7,847 nt of DNA from an uncultured Phenylobacterium sp. (GTDB lineage Bacteria; Pseudomonadota; Alphaproteobacteria; Caulobacterales; Caulobacteraceae). The notes under the pieces are model-generated. The model saw nothing but the letters and a program-made list of their open reading frames with translations, had not been told where the DNA came from and searched no databases. Position 1 is the first letter of the stretch. The number at the start of each line of letters is the position of its first letter. Positions 1 through 6,478 of this stretch are shown here, piece after piece. Where the stretch lies: contig CAMFHW010000182.1 in assembly GCA_945952175.1 (NCBI GenBank), forward strand, positions 1 to 7,847. Direction: 5' to 3'. The position numbers were made by a program, and so were the translations under genes.

Positions 1-2
1 AA

Positions 3-248
3 ACGGCGGGGGATGTGCAGGCCATCGCCTCGCGCCGCGACACCCTCCGCGACATCTTCTGGCGCACGCAGTCGGACCAGTTGAAGGACTTCAACGCGAC
101 GGTCCAGCACCTCTATGACGAGCTGGACACCGTCAACCAGACGCTGAAGGCCGATCTCAAGGCGCTGCAGGACATCGCGAGCGCGCTCAAGCTGGTGACC
201 GAAGTCATCAAGCTGGCGGGGGCCCTGGTGATCGCCGCCAGCGCCTAG
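3..248 (+). CDS. 3' end of unidentified alpha-helical protein (5' partial)
   Basis: The reading frame is open to the left edge of the window and ends at TAG 246-248. A GTG at 15-17 could be a start, but the G-run before it is only 2-3 nt away, too close for a good ribosome binding site, so I treat the gene as truncated by the window. The visible ~80 residues are rich in Leu, Asp, Lys and Gln and look helical or coiled-coil (about residues 20-60 from the GTG), ending in a more hydrophobic tail (LVTEVIKLAGALVIAASA) that could pack as an amphipathic helix or reach a membrane. There is no recognisable catalytic motif and I do not know the family. Its stop overlaps that of the convergent AraC-family gene. 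Confidence 0.6.
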   Translation, partial: TAGDVQAIASRRDTLRDIFWRTQSDQLKDFNATVQHLYDELDTVNQTLKADLKALQDIASALKLVTEVIKLAGALVIAASA

Positions 249-973
249 GTGCGCGGGCGCGAAATCGGGCCTGAACGCCGCAACGCCCCGGGCGTCAGGT
301 TGGCGACGCGCAGGACCGCGCGGCTCATATGGGCCTGGTCGGCGAAGCCGCAGTCGTGGGCGATGGCGCTGAGCGGGGTGTCGGTGCGCAGCAGGGCGTC
401 GATGGCGTGCTGGGCGCGCTGGGCCAGGCGGTAGGCGGCCGGGGTCACCCCGAACACCTGGCGGAAGCCGCGGCTGACGCTGCCCAGGTGGAGGCCGGCC
501 TGGTGCGACCAGGCCGACAGGCAGAGCGCGGGATCGGCGCGGAGAGCCTGGGCCAGCAGGTCGGGCCAGTCCGACGGGCTGGAGGGCTTGGCCTCCATCT
601 GGGTGAGCAGACTCTCGACGGCGGCCTCGATGTCGCGCTCGGCGAGATGGGCGAGGCGGTCCGGATCGGCGATGCGCCCGTGGGCCGGCGCGCTCCAGAC
701 CAGGGGCAGGGGCAGGACCAGCACCTCCGCGCCGGCGCGGTCGAAGCGGTCCAGATGCTGTTCGCAGGCGCGGTGCAGGACCACGTCGCCCGGTTCGCAG
801 CGATGGCGGCCGGTGTCGCCGGCCTCGACATAGCCGCCGCTCAGCACGATGGCGGCGAAGGCTTCGTCGTGGCGGTGGCGGGGCAGGTTCTCGCTGGGCG
901 CGTGGCGCATGCGGCCGGCCTCGGCCGGGCGGGCGGCGGCGTCGGGGTGTGAAGTTGGTTCAAGACCGGCCAT
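245..973 (-). CDS. AraC-family transcriptional regulator with N-terminal cupin
   Basis: A 242-residue DNA-binding regulator. Residues about 29-70 look like an AraC-type cupin ligand-binding domain, with an H-x-H pair at H33/H35 followed by a 'CEPGDVVLH' strand. The C-terminal part carries the two helix-turn-helix motifs of the family: about 151-195 (CLSAWSHQAGLHLGSVSRGF, then FGVTPAAYRLAQR) and about 200-233 (PLSAIAHDCGFADQAHMSRA, then NLTPGALRR). The 'CGFADQAHMSR' stretch is the classic second-helix signature. The ATG at 971-973 is chosen because AGGTGGGAAGG lies just upstream on the minus strand; Met22 has no such site. The protein is slightly short for the family. It is transcribed away from the protease/GFA pair across a 51-bp gap, so it may regulate that pair or itself; this is inferred from position only. 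The ligand is unknown. Confidence 0.9.
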   Translation of the reverse strand: MAGLEPTSHPDAAARPAEAGRMRHAPSENLPRHRHDEAFAAIVLSGGYVEAGDTGRHRCEPGDVVLHRACEQHLDRFDRAGAEVLVLPLPLVWSAPAHGRIADPDRLAHLAERDIEAAVESLLTQMEAKPSSPSDWPDLLAQALRADPALCLSAWSHQAGLHLGSVSRGFRQVFGVTPAAYRLAQRAQHAIDALLRTDTPLSAIAHDCGFADQAHMSRAVLRVANLTPGALRRSGPISRPRT

Positions 974-1024
974 GCCCTTCCCACCTAAGACGCAGCTTCG
1001 TTGGGTTCAAATGAGGTTGCTGTA
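974..1024. promoter_or_regulatory. Divergent intergenic region between regulator and protease genes
   Basis: This 51-bp gap must hold or overlap the start signals for both the AraC-family gene (leftward) and the protease gene (rightward). A ribosome binding site for each is visible: AGGTGGG on the minus strand near 980-986 and GAGG at 1013-1016 on the plus strand, 8 nt before ATG 1025. I could not recognise a convincing -35/-10 pair, and the promoters may extend into the two genes. Confidence 0.4.
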
Positions 1025-2881
1025 ATGCGCATGGGCTCGGTCAGTCTGGCGGTCCTGGTTCTGGCGATGGGAGGCGGCGCGCAAGCGGCGCCCGTGGCCC
1101 AGACGGTCGAGGCGGTGCTCGCCGCCAACCGCGCGGCGGTGGGCGAGGCGCCCGCCAAGGGGACGGCGCAATACCGCTGGGCCTATGCGGGATCGGGCCT
1201 GGCCGGGACGGCGACGCACACCTCCGACGTGGCCACGGGCGCCTATGTGGACAGCCTGTCGGCCGGGGTGCTGTCGACCGGCGAGGGCTTCGACGGCAAG
1301 ACGCCGTGGATGCGCGACATCTCGGGCGCCAACACCCCGCAGGAGGGCGGCGACCGGGTGATCGTGGCCACCAACACCGCCTATCGCGACGCGAACCTGT
1401 GGTGGCGGGCCGACCGCGGCGGCGCCCAGGTGGAGTATCTGGGCCGGGAGCCGCTGGACGGCGTTTCGACCGACCGCATCGCGGTGACGCCGAAGGGCGG
1501 GCGGCGGTTCGAGGCCTGGTTCGACGCCGACAGCCACCTGCTGCTGCGCACGGCCGAGCCGAAGATGTTCTTCAAGACGCGGGTCTTCTACGCCGACTAC
1601 CGGCGCGAAGGGCCGGTGATGGTGGCCCACACTGTGACGTCCGACCCCGGCACGGGCGAGGCGAGCTACGACCACCTGAAGCTGGAAAAGCTGACCTTCG
1701 GGCCGGCCCGGCCGCTCAGCGCCTATGCGCGGCCGACCGTGGCGCCGACCGGGGCGAGCCTGGCGGGCGGGGCCTCGAGCCTCACCGTGCCGTTCCGGCT
1801 GCTGAACAACCACATCTATGTGCAGGCCAGGGTGAACGGCAAAGGGCCCTACACCTTCATCGTCGACACCGGCGGCCACAACCTCTTGTCGCCGCGGATC
1901 GTGGCGGAGGCGGGCCTGCGCAAGGTGGGCGAGATCGCCATGTCCGGCGCCGGCGACAAGACCTCGTCGGGCGGCTTCGCCGAGGGGGCCAATATCGAGG
2001 TGGGCGAGGGCGTGAAGCTGGCGAACCAGGTCGCCTTCGTCACTGAGATCTACCGGCCGGAGATCGAGGGCATCCCGGTCGACGGCATGGTGGGCTTCGA
2101 GCTGTTCCGCCGCATGGCGGTGACCATCGACTACGGCGCCCAGACCCTGACCTTCACCGATCCGGCGAAGTTCGTCGCACCGACGGACGCCGGGGCGGCG
2201 ATCCCGTTCAAGTTCTACGACCACCTGCCGTTCGTGGCGGGCTTCCTCGACGACATTCCGGCCAATTTCGACATCGACACCGGCTCGCGCTCGGAGATGG
2301 ACATCACCGGCCCGACGGTGGCGCGCCACAAGCTGAAGGACCGGTTCTCGAAGGGCGTTTCGGCGATCACCGGCTGGGGCGTGGGCGGGCCGTCGCGCTC
2401 CTACACCGTGCGCCTGCCCTCGGCGACCCTCGGCGGGGTGAAGGTCGAAGGGCCGACGGCCGGCCTGTCGGAGGACAAGGGCGGCTCGATGAGCGACGGC
2501 AACTACCAGGCCAATATCGGCTCCGGCTTCCTGAAGCGGTTCGTGGTGACCTTCGACTACGCCCACCAGCGGATGTGGCTGAAGCCGCTCGTCCCGGCGC
2601 CGGTCGACGCCGGGCGGTTCGATCGTTCGGGCATGTGGATCAACGCCGACAAGGGCGGCTACGAGGTGACCGCCGTCTCGGCGGGCGGTCCGGCCGACGA
2701 GGCGGGGCTGAAGGCCGGCGACGTGATCGTGACGCTCGATGGCCAGCCGGCCGTGGCCGAGAAGCTGTCGGACGCGCGCATCCTGCTGCGGGCGCGGCCA
2801 GCGGGCTCGAAGATCGAGGCCCAGGTGCGCCGCGACGGCGCCGAGCGGACGGTGGCGATCGTCCTGCGCGACCAGATATGA
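1025..2881 (+). CDS. Exported retropepsin-like aspartic protease, two DTG lobes plus PDZ domain
   Basis: A predicted periplasmic or surface peptidase of 618 residues. The signal peptide is MRMGSVSLAVLVLAMGGGAQA with likely cleavage before APVAQ. Residues about 28-230 resemble the LolA/lipoprotein-sorting-like beta domain often placed before such proteases. Lobe 1 (about 255-385) has the catalytic motif FIVDTGG (Asp281) and the later hydrophobic-hydrophobic-Gly element GMVGFELF (354-361). Lobe 2 (about 393-530) repeats the plan with DIDTGS (Asp418) and GSGFLKRF (499-506). A C-terminal PDZ domain (about 537-618) has GGPADEAGLKAGDVIV with GLKAGD at 561-566. An upstream in-frame TTG at 1001 exists, but ATG 1025 has GAGG at a spacing of 8 nt and leaves a clean signal peptide; ATG 1031 is a second possibility. 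Substrate unknown. The GFA gene follows after 27 nt. Confidence 0.85.
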   Translation: MRMGSVSLAVLVLAMGGGAQAAPVAQTVEAVLAANRAAVGEAPAKGTAQYRWAYAGSGLAGTATHTSDVATGAYVDSLSAGVLSTGEGFDGKTPWMRDISGANTPQEGGDRVIVATNTAYRDANLWWRADRGGAQVEYLGREPLDGVSTDRIAVTPKGGRRFEAWFDADSHLLLRTAEPKMFFKTRVFYADYRREGPVMVAHTVTSDPGTGEASYDHLKLEKLTFGPARPLSAYARPTVAPTGASLAGGASSLTVPFRLLNNHIYVQARVNGKGPYTFIVDTGGHNLLSPRIVAEAGLRKVGEIAMSGAGDKTSSGGFAEGANIEVGEGVKLANQVAFVTEIYRPEIEGIPVDGMVGFELFRRMAVTIDYGAQTLTFTDPAKFVAPTDAGAAIPFKFYDHLPFVAGFLDDIPANFDIDTGSRSEMDITGPTVARHKLKDRFSKGVSAITGWGVGGPSRSYTVRLPSATLGGVKVEGPTAGLSEDKGGSMSDGNYQANIGSGFLKRFVVTFDYAHQRMWLKPLVPAPVDAGRFDRSGMWINADKGGYEVTAVSAGGPADEAGLKAGDVIVTLDGQPAVAEKLSDARILLRARPAGSKIEAQVRRDGAERTVAIVLRDQI

Positions 2882-2908
2882 TCGCGCCCTGACCTGCGGG
2901 AGGCGGTG

Positions 2909-3379
2909 ATGGGCGAGGGACTGACGGGCGGCTGCGCCTGCGGGGCGGTGCGCTACCGGCTGGCGAGCGGGCCGATGTTCGTCCATTGCTGCCATTGCCG
3001 CGACTGCCAGCGCCAGACCGGTGGAGCCTTCGCGATCAACGCCCTGATCGAGACGGACCGGATCGAGCTCAATGGCGGCGCGATGGTGGTCGCGACCATG
3101 CCCACCGACAGCGGCCGGCCGCACGACCTGCACCGCTGCGCCGCTTGCGGGGTCACCCTGTGGTCGGACTATGGGCGGCGGCGGGTGATGAGCTTCCTGC
3201 GCGTGGCGACCCTGGACGACCCGCCCGCGCTCAAGCCCGACGTGCACATCTTCACCCGCACCAAGCTGCCCTGGGTGGAGGTGAGCGGCGCGCCGAGCTT
3301 CGAGGTCTATTACGACATGGCCGAGCTCTGGCCGCCCGAGAGCCTGGCGCGGCGTCGGGCGTTGCTGGGGAACGGCTAG
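2909..3379 (+). CDS. GFA-family (glutathione-dependent formaldehyde-activating-like) zinc protein
   Basis: A small 156-residue cytoplasmic protein of the GFA/CENP-V fold. All expected zinc-binding cysteines are visible: GGCACGAVRY (C9, C11), HCCHCRDCQRQTGGAF (C28, C30, C33) and RCAACGVTLW (C77, C80). Members were named after Gfa, first linked to the glutathione-formaldehyde adduct, but most have no proven reaction, so I do not assign one. ATG 2909 is preferred over the adjacent in-frame GTG 2906 because GGGAGG at 2898-2903 is well spaced for it. It lies 27 nt after the protease stop on the same strand and is probably co-transcribed; I see no functional link between the two. A stem-loop at 3391-3409 follows its stop. 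Confidence 0.88.
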   Translation: MGEGLTGGCACGAVRYRLASGPMFVHCCHCRDCQRQTGGAFAINALIETDRIELNGGAMVVATMPTDSGRPHDLHRCAACGVTLWSDYGRRRVMSFLRVATLDDPPALKPDVHIFTRTKLPWVEVSGAPSFEVYYDMAELWPPESLARRRALLGNG

Positions 3380-3390
3380 GTTGAAGGCGC

Positions 3391-3409
3391 GAAGGCGAGA
3401 GACGCCTTC
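3391..3409 (+). terminator. Possible terminator hairpin after GFA gene
   Basis: GAAGGCG (3391-3397), loop AGAGA, CGCCTTC (3403-3409) gives a perfect 7-bp stem with a 5-nt loop, starting 11 nt after the GFA stop. An extra copy of GAAGGCG at 3383-3389 could compete for the same 3' arm. There is no T-tract after it, so termination is inferred from position and structure only. Confidence 0.4.
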
Positions 3410-3415
3410 CTCCTA

Positions 3416-3521
3416 GTCGTCATCGCCGGCCTTGCGCCCGCGACCCATACGCGTCGGAGGCCGAGGCAAATCCCCGATCGCCGAGAACATGGGTGGCCGG
3501 GACAAGCCCGGCCATGACGTC
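3416..3521. repeat. Dispersed-repeat-like imperfect inverted repeat
   Basis: Arms 3416-3448 and 3489-3521 match as reverse complements at about 25 of 33 positions and flank a ~40-nt centre. The right arm itself contains a compact palindrome (GGCCGGG-ACAAG-CCCGGCC, roughly 3495-3513). This looks like the multi-copy intergenic palindrome I recall from Caulobacteraceae and other alphaproteobacteria; the copy number cannot be seen here. It lies between the converging GFA and SMP-30-like genes, where it could serve as a bidirectional transcript end. Confidence 0.6.
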
Positions 3522-3535
3522 GGGGGGCTCACGCG

Positions 3536-4447
3536 TCAGGCGTTGAAGTTCAGCTTCAGGCCCGGCCGCGGCCACTTGGCCTTGAAGAGCTTGCCGGTGG
3601 CCGAGCAGGTGACCCAGGCGGTGGTCATGTCCGGGCCGCCGAAGCAGATGTTGGTCACGATCAGGTCGGGGAAGGCGTAGTGCTCGAACTGGCCCGAGGG
3701 CTGGATGGCGGTGATCCCGCCATTGATGATGGTGGCCACGCAGACCCGCCCGTCGGCCTCGACCGCCAGGCTGTCGAACAGCTGGTAGCCCGGCATGTTG
3801 GCGACCACGTTACCGGGCGCGAACCCGGCGGGCGGGGCGAGTTCGCCGGGCTTGGCGACGTCGAACGACCAGAGCCGGCCGAGCTGGGTGTCGGCCAGGT
3901 AGACCGTCTTCTCGTCGGGGCTGAGACCGATGCCGTTGGGCGAGATCAGGTGGTCGCGCTGGCGGCTGATGTGGGACCCGTCGGTCTTGGCGTAGTAGAT
4001 CGCGCCGAACTTGCGGCCCTCGGGCGTCGAGCAGCCGTGGTCGGAGAACCAGAAGCCGCCCTGCTTGTCGAAGACGATGTCGTTGGGGCCGACCAGCTTC
4101 TTGCCGTCGCACTCGGTGTATAGCGTCTTCAGCTCGCCGGTCTTGAGGTCAAAGCGCTGGATGTAGCCGCCGGTGTGGCTGGGCGGGGTGGGGCCGGGGA
4201 TGGTCATCCCCTGGTTCTCCAGCCACTCGAACGAGCCGCCGTTGTTGGTGATGTAGATGGCGCCGTCCGGCCCGATGGCCGCGCCGTTGGGGCCGCCGCC
4301 GGTCTCGACCACGATCTCCTTGGATCCGTCCGGCTTCACGCGGGTCAGGGTCTGGCGCTTGATCTCGGTCAGGATCACCGAGCCGTCGTTCATGGCGATG
4401 GGGCCTTCCGGAAACTGGAAGCCCTCGGCGATCAGCTGCATGTCCAT
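3536..4447 (-). CDS. SMP-30/gluconolactonase/LRE-family six-bladed propeller protein
   Basis: A 303-residue protein of the SMP-30/gluconolactonase family, metal-dependent lactone hydrolases that open sugar lactones; the actual substrate here is unknown. Family motifs are present: FQFPEGP (E14, first metal ligand), GGGPNGAAIGPDG (51-62), VGPNDIVFDKQGGFWFSD (119-136), LISPNGIGLSPDEKTVYLADT (167-187; N171 the likely second ligand) and QLFDSLAVEADGRV (D225 the likely third ligand). There is no signal peptide, so it should be cytoplasmic. An ATG 18 nt upstream (4465) is in frame, but ATG 4447 is preceded by GGGAGGG 9 nt away, which decides the start. It lies 110 nt downstream of folA on the same strand; with that gap and a hairpin between them it may have its own promoter. 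Confidence 0.88.
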   Translation of the reverse strand: MDMQLIAEGFQFPEGPIAMNDGSVILTEIKRQTLTRVKPDGSKEIVVETGGGPNGAAIGPDGAIYITNNGGSFEWLENQGMTIPGPTPPSHTGGYIQRFDLKTGELKTLYTECDGKKLVGPNDIVFDKQGGFWFSDHGCSTPEGRKFGAIYYAKTDGSHISRQRDHLISPNGIGLSPDEKTVYLADTQLGRLWSFDVAKPGELAPPAGFAPGNVVANMPGYQLFDSLAVEADGRVCVATIINGGITAIQPSGQFEHYAFPDLIVTNICFGGPDMTTAWVTCSATGKLFKAKWPRPGLKLNFNA

Positions 4448-4468
4448 GGCGCGTATCCCTCCCATTCG

Positions 4469-4483
4469 GCCGGTCGATCCGGC
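4469..4483. promoter_or_regulatory. Short inverted repeat upstream of SMP-30-like gene
   Basis: GCCGG-TCGAT-CCGGC is a perfect 15-bp inverted repeat 21 nt upstream of the chosen start of the SMP-30-like gene, just before its ribosome binding site. Its position fits a regulator-binding site, but GC-rich pentamers pair easily by chance in DNA of this composition. Confidence 0.25.
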
Positions 4484-4520
4484 TCTCGGCGGGCGGCACT
4501 ATGGCCGATCCTCCCCCAAG

Positions 4521-4537
4521 GGAAACAAGCGGTTTCC
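4521..4537 (-). terminator. Possible hairpin after folA
   Basis: GGAAAC-AAGCG-GTTTCC forms a perfect 6-bp stem with a 5-nt loop, 20 nt past the folA stop on the minus strand. No T-run follows in that direction, so it is a weak terminator candidate. It stands out because its A/T-containing stem differs from the surrounding GC-rich DNA. Confidence 0.3.
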
Positions 4538-4557
4538 GTCCGGCCGGCGCGGATTCC

Positions 4558-5076
<519 letters not shown>

Positions 5077-5098
5077 GGAAGTATTTTAGCCTGACTCG

Positions 5099-5194
5099 GA
5101 GCGGGGATTTCGGGGCAGGAAAACAATTCCGGCCCGAACGGTCCCGCCGCCGCTGAAGATCGGGAATTGTTATCCTGTCCCCGAAATCCGGCTC
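5099..5194. repeat. REP-like long palindrome between thyA and folA
   Basis: The left arm 5105-5130 and right arm 5163-5189 are reverse complements with only a one-base gap and one mismatch over 26-27 nt (core CGGGGACAGGATAACAATTCC-like). Pairing can extend outward via GAGC (5099-5102) and GCTC (5191-5194), the latter overlapping the thyA stop. The loop is about 32 nt. Design and sequence resemble REP/BIME elements associated with RAYT (IS200-like) transposases; this is inferred from resemblance. In RNA it would form a very stable hairpin in the thyA 3' UTR, able to protect or terminate the thyA message before folA. Confidence 0.7.
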
Positions 5195-6035
5195 ACACCG
5201 CGATCGGCGCGGCGATCTTTTCGTGGGCCTTGTAGCCGCGGATCTTGAAGTCCTCGTAGTCGAAGCCGAACAGGTCGTCCTTGTCGGCGATCTCGAGGGT
5301 CGGGAAGGGCAGGGGCTCGCGCGCGATCTGCTCGCGGGCCTGGTCGAGGTGGTTCAGATAGAGGTGAGCGTCGCCCAGGGTGTGGACGAACTCGCCGGGC
5401 TGGAGACCGACCGCCTTGGCCATCATCGCGGTCAGCAGGGCGTAGGAGGCGATGTTGAACGGCACGCCCAGGAAGACGTCCGCGGAGCGCTGGTAGAGCT
5501 GGCAGCTCAGCTTTCCGTCGGCCACGAAGAACTGGAACAGGCAGTGGCAGGGCGGCAGGGCCATGTCGTCGACGTCGGCCGGGTTCCAGGCCGAGACGAT
5601 GTGGCGGCGGCTGTCGGGGGTCCTCTTGAGGCTTTCGACCACATTGGCGATCTGGTCGATCACCCGGCCGTCCGGGGCGGTCCAGGAGCGCCACTGCTTG
5701 CCGTAGACCGGGCCGAGCTCGCCGTCGGGAGCGGCCCATTCGTCCCAGATGCTGACCCCGCGCTCCTGCAGCCACTTCACATTGGTGTCGCCGCGCAGGA
5801 ACCAGAGCAGTTCCAGGATGATCGACTTCCTGTGCAGCTTCTTGGTGGTCAGCAGGGGGAAGCCCTGGGCCAGGTCGAAGCGCATCTGGCGGCCGAAGAC
5901 GCCCAGCGTGCCGGTGCCCGTGCGGTCGCCGCGCTGGACGCCGTTCTCCAGGATGTCGCGCAGCAGGTCGAGATACTGCCGCTCAGGATGGGCGGCGAGC
6001 GGCTCGGGCTGGAGGATGCGCGCGGGGGCGTTCAT
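5193..6035 (-). CDS. thyA: Thymidylate synthase (ThyA, folate-dependent)
   Basis: Thymidylate synthase: methylates dUMP to dTMP using 5,10-methylene-tetrahydrofolate as carbon donor and reductant, releasing dihydrofolate. Visible signatures: RGDRTGTGTLGVFG (35-48), PLLTTKKLHRKSIILELLWFLRGDTN (60-85), the active-site region DMALPPCHCLFQFF with nucleophile C163 (157-170), RRHIVSAWNP (143-152; the arginine pair that binds dUMP phosphate), QRSADVFLGVPFNIASYALL and HTLGDAHLYLNHLDQ. With ATG 6033-6035 the protein is 280 residues, about 16 more than E. coli ThyA, all at the N-terminus (MNAPARILQPEPLAAHPERQ). A longer in-frame start at 6104 adds an Arg-rich stretch unlike ThyA and falls within an inverted repeat, so I reject it. 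No strong ribosome binding site is visible for either start. It is upstream of folA and divergent from the small paralogue gene. Confidence 0.96.
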   Translation of the reverse strand: MNAPARILQPEPLAAHPERQYLDLLRDILENGVQRGDRTGTGTLGVFGRQMRFDLAQGFPLLTTKKLHRKSIILELLWFLRGDTNVKWLQERGVSIWDEWAAPDGELGPVYGKQWRSWTAPDGRVIDQIANVVESLKRTPDSRRHIVSAWNPADVDDMALPPCHCLFQFFVADGKLSCQLYQRSADVFLGVPFNIASYALLTAMMAKAVGLQPGEFVHTLGDAHLYLNHLDQAREQIAREPLPFPTLEIADKDDLFGFDYEDFKIRGYKAHEKIAAPIAV

Positions 6036-6095
6036 GCGCCGAAGGGTACGGCGGCGCGGGTGATTCGCCCATGCGACGCGCAGTGTTGTCCCCGG

Positions 6096-6116
6096 GTTCC
6101 ACATCCCGGGTGGAAC
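6096..6116. promoter_or_regulatory. Inverted repeat upstream of thyA
   Basis: GTTCCAC (6096-6102), 7-nt spacer, GTGGAAC (6110-6116) form a perfect 7-bp inverted repeat. It interlocks with a direct repeat of CCCGGG (6091-6096 and 6105-6110). It sits 60-80 nt upstream of the thyA start in the gap shared with the divergent small gene, so it could be an operator or a leader hairpin. No regulator can be named. Confidence 0.4.
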
Positions 6117-6171
6117 GCCGCAGCTACTGGGTGCGCTGCATCAATTCTCTCGACGTGAGGGTGCGTTTCTG

Positions 6172-6188
6172 GTTTGGAATTTCCAAAC
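6172..6188. promoter_or_regulatory. Perfect 17-bp palindrome in front of first small exported-protein gene
   Basis: GTTTGGAATTTCCAAAC is a perfect palindrome with 8-bp arms around one central base. It ends 23 nt before the ATG of the first small gene and 11 nt before its GAGG ribosome binding site. Its AT-rich composition contrasts with the surroundings. The size and symmetry fit a homodimeric repressor operator; as RNA it would give a 6-bp stem with a 5-nt loop. Confidence 0.5.
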
Positions 6189-6211
6189 TCCTAATTCCCG
6201 AGGTTCAGTTC

Positions 6212-6439
6212 ATGTTCGTGACCGCTCTGGCCGCCGGCCTGCTGATGTTCGCCGACGCCACCCCGGCCGCCCAGTCCCAGGCTCCCGCCGCCGAAGCCAA
6301 GCCCGCCATGCAGAAGGTCTGCACCAAGGTGCGCTCGACCGACAGCAACATGCCGCGCACCACCTGCAAGATGGTTCCGGTGAAAACGGACGAGGTGGCC
6401 AAGGCCGCCGACGACGCCCAGAAGCCCGCGTCGGAGTGA
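6212..6439 (+). CDS. Small exported C-x14-C protein, paralogue A
   Basis: A 75-residue protein of unknown function. It begins MFVTALAAGLLMFADATPAA, a hydrophobic leader likely to be cleaved after ADA or TPAA, followed by an Ala/Pro/Gln linker and a core, KPAMQKVCTKVRSTDSNMPR, ending TTCKMVP, with Cys37 and Cys52 separated by 14 residues. These could form a disulfide after export. The tail is charged (KTDEVAKAADDAQKPASE). The pattern [K/R]-x-C-(~14)-C recalls small secreted 'VCR...GSR...C' proteins of Caulobacterales and Sphingomonadales, but I cannot assign a role. The frame is open further upstream, yet ATG 6212 is preferred: GAGG is 8 nt away and the downstream paralogue starts with the same residues. 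It is divergent from thyA. Confidence 0.75.
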   Translation: MFVTALAAGLLMFADATPAAQSQAPAAEAKPAMQKVCTKVRSTDSNMPRTTCKMVPVKTDEVAKAADDAQKPASE

Positions 6440-6444
6440 CGCGG

Positions 6445-6458
6445 GGCCGTTAACGGCC
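6445..6458. repeat. 14-bp perfect palindrome after paralogue A
   Basis: GGCCGTTAACGGCC starts 6 nt after the paralogue A stop. It is fully self-complementary with no spacer. It could be part of a transcript end or a protein-binding site; no T-tract follows. Confidence 0.45.
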
Positions 6459-6478
6459 GTCGATCAAACCTTGAGCAG

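Noticed and set aside
329..952. Plus-strand open frame opposite the AraC-family gene
   Set aside because: Low-complexity Gly/Ala/Val translation with no motif; the minus strand carries clear AraC signatures and a ribosome binding site.
1007..3247. Very long minus-strand open frame (746 codons) opposite the protease and GFA genes
   Set aside because: It is the antisense shadow of two well-supported genes. The translation is a His/Arg/Gly/Ala-rich composition without domain structure, as expected in high-GC DNA.
3432..3680. Small plus-strand open frame over the repeat and the SMP-30-like 3' end
   Set aside because: It consists of repeat DNA read through into the antisense of a real gene; no ribosome binding site and no motif.
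6036..6104. N-terminal extension of ThyA to the ATG at 6104
   Set aside because: The added residues are Arg/Pro-rich, unlike ThyA, lie over an inverted repeat, and have no ribosome binding site; ATG 6035 gives a family-like N-terminus.
6091..6116. T-arm-like tRNA fragment (GGGTTCCACATCCCGG)
   Set aside because: The loop lacks the expected TTCNA pattern and no acceptor, D or anticodon arms fit around it; it is better described as an inverted repeat.
5223..6158. Plus-strand open frame opposite thyA
   Set aside because: Shadow of thyA; the product resembles no protein and is Gly/Val/Gln-rich.
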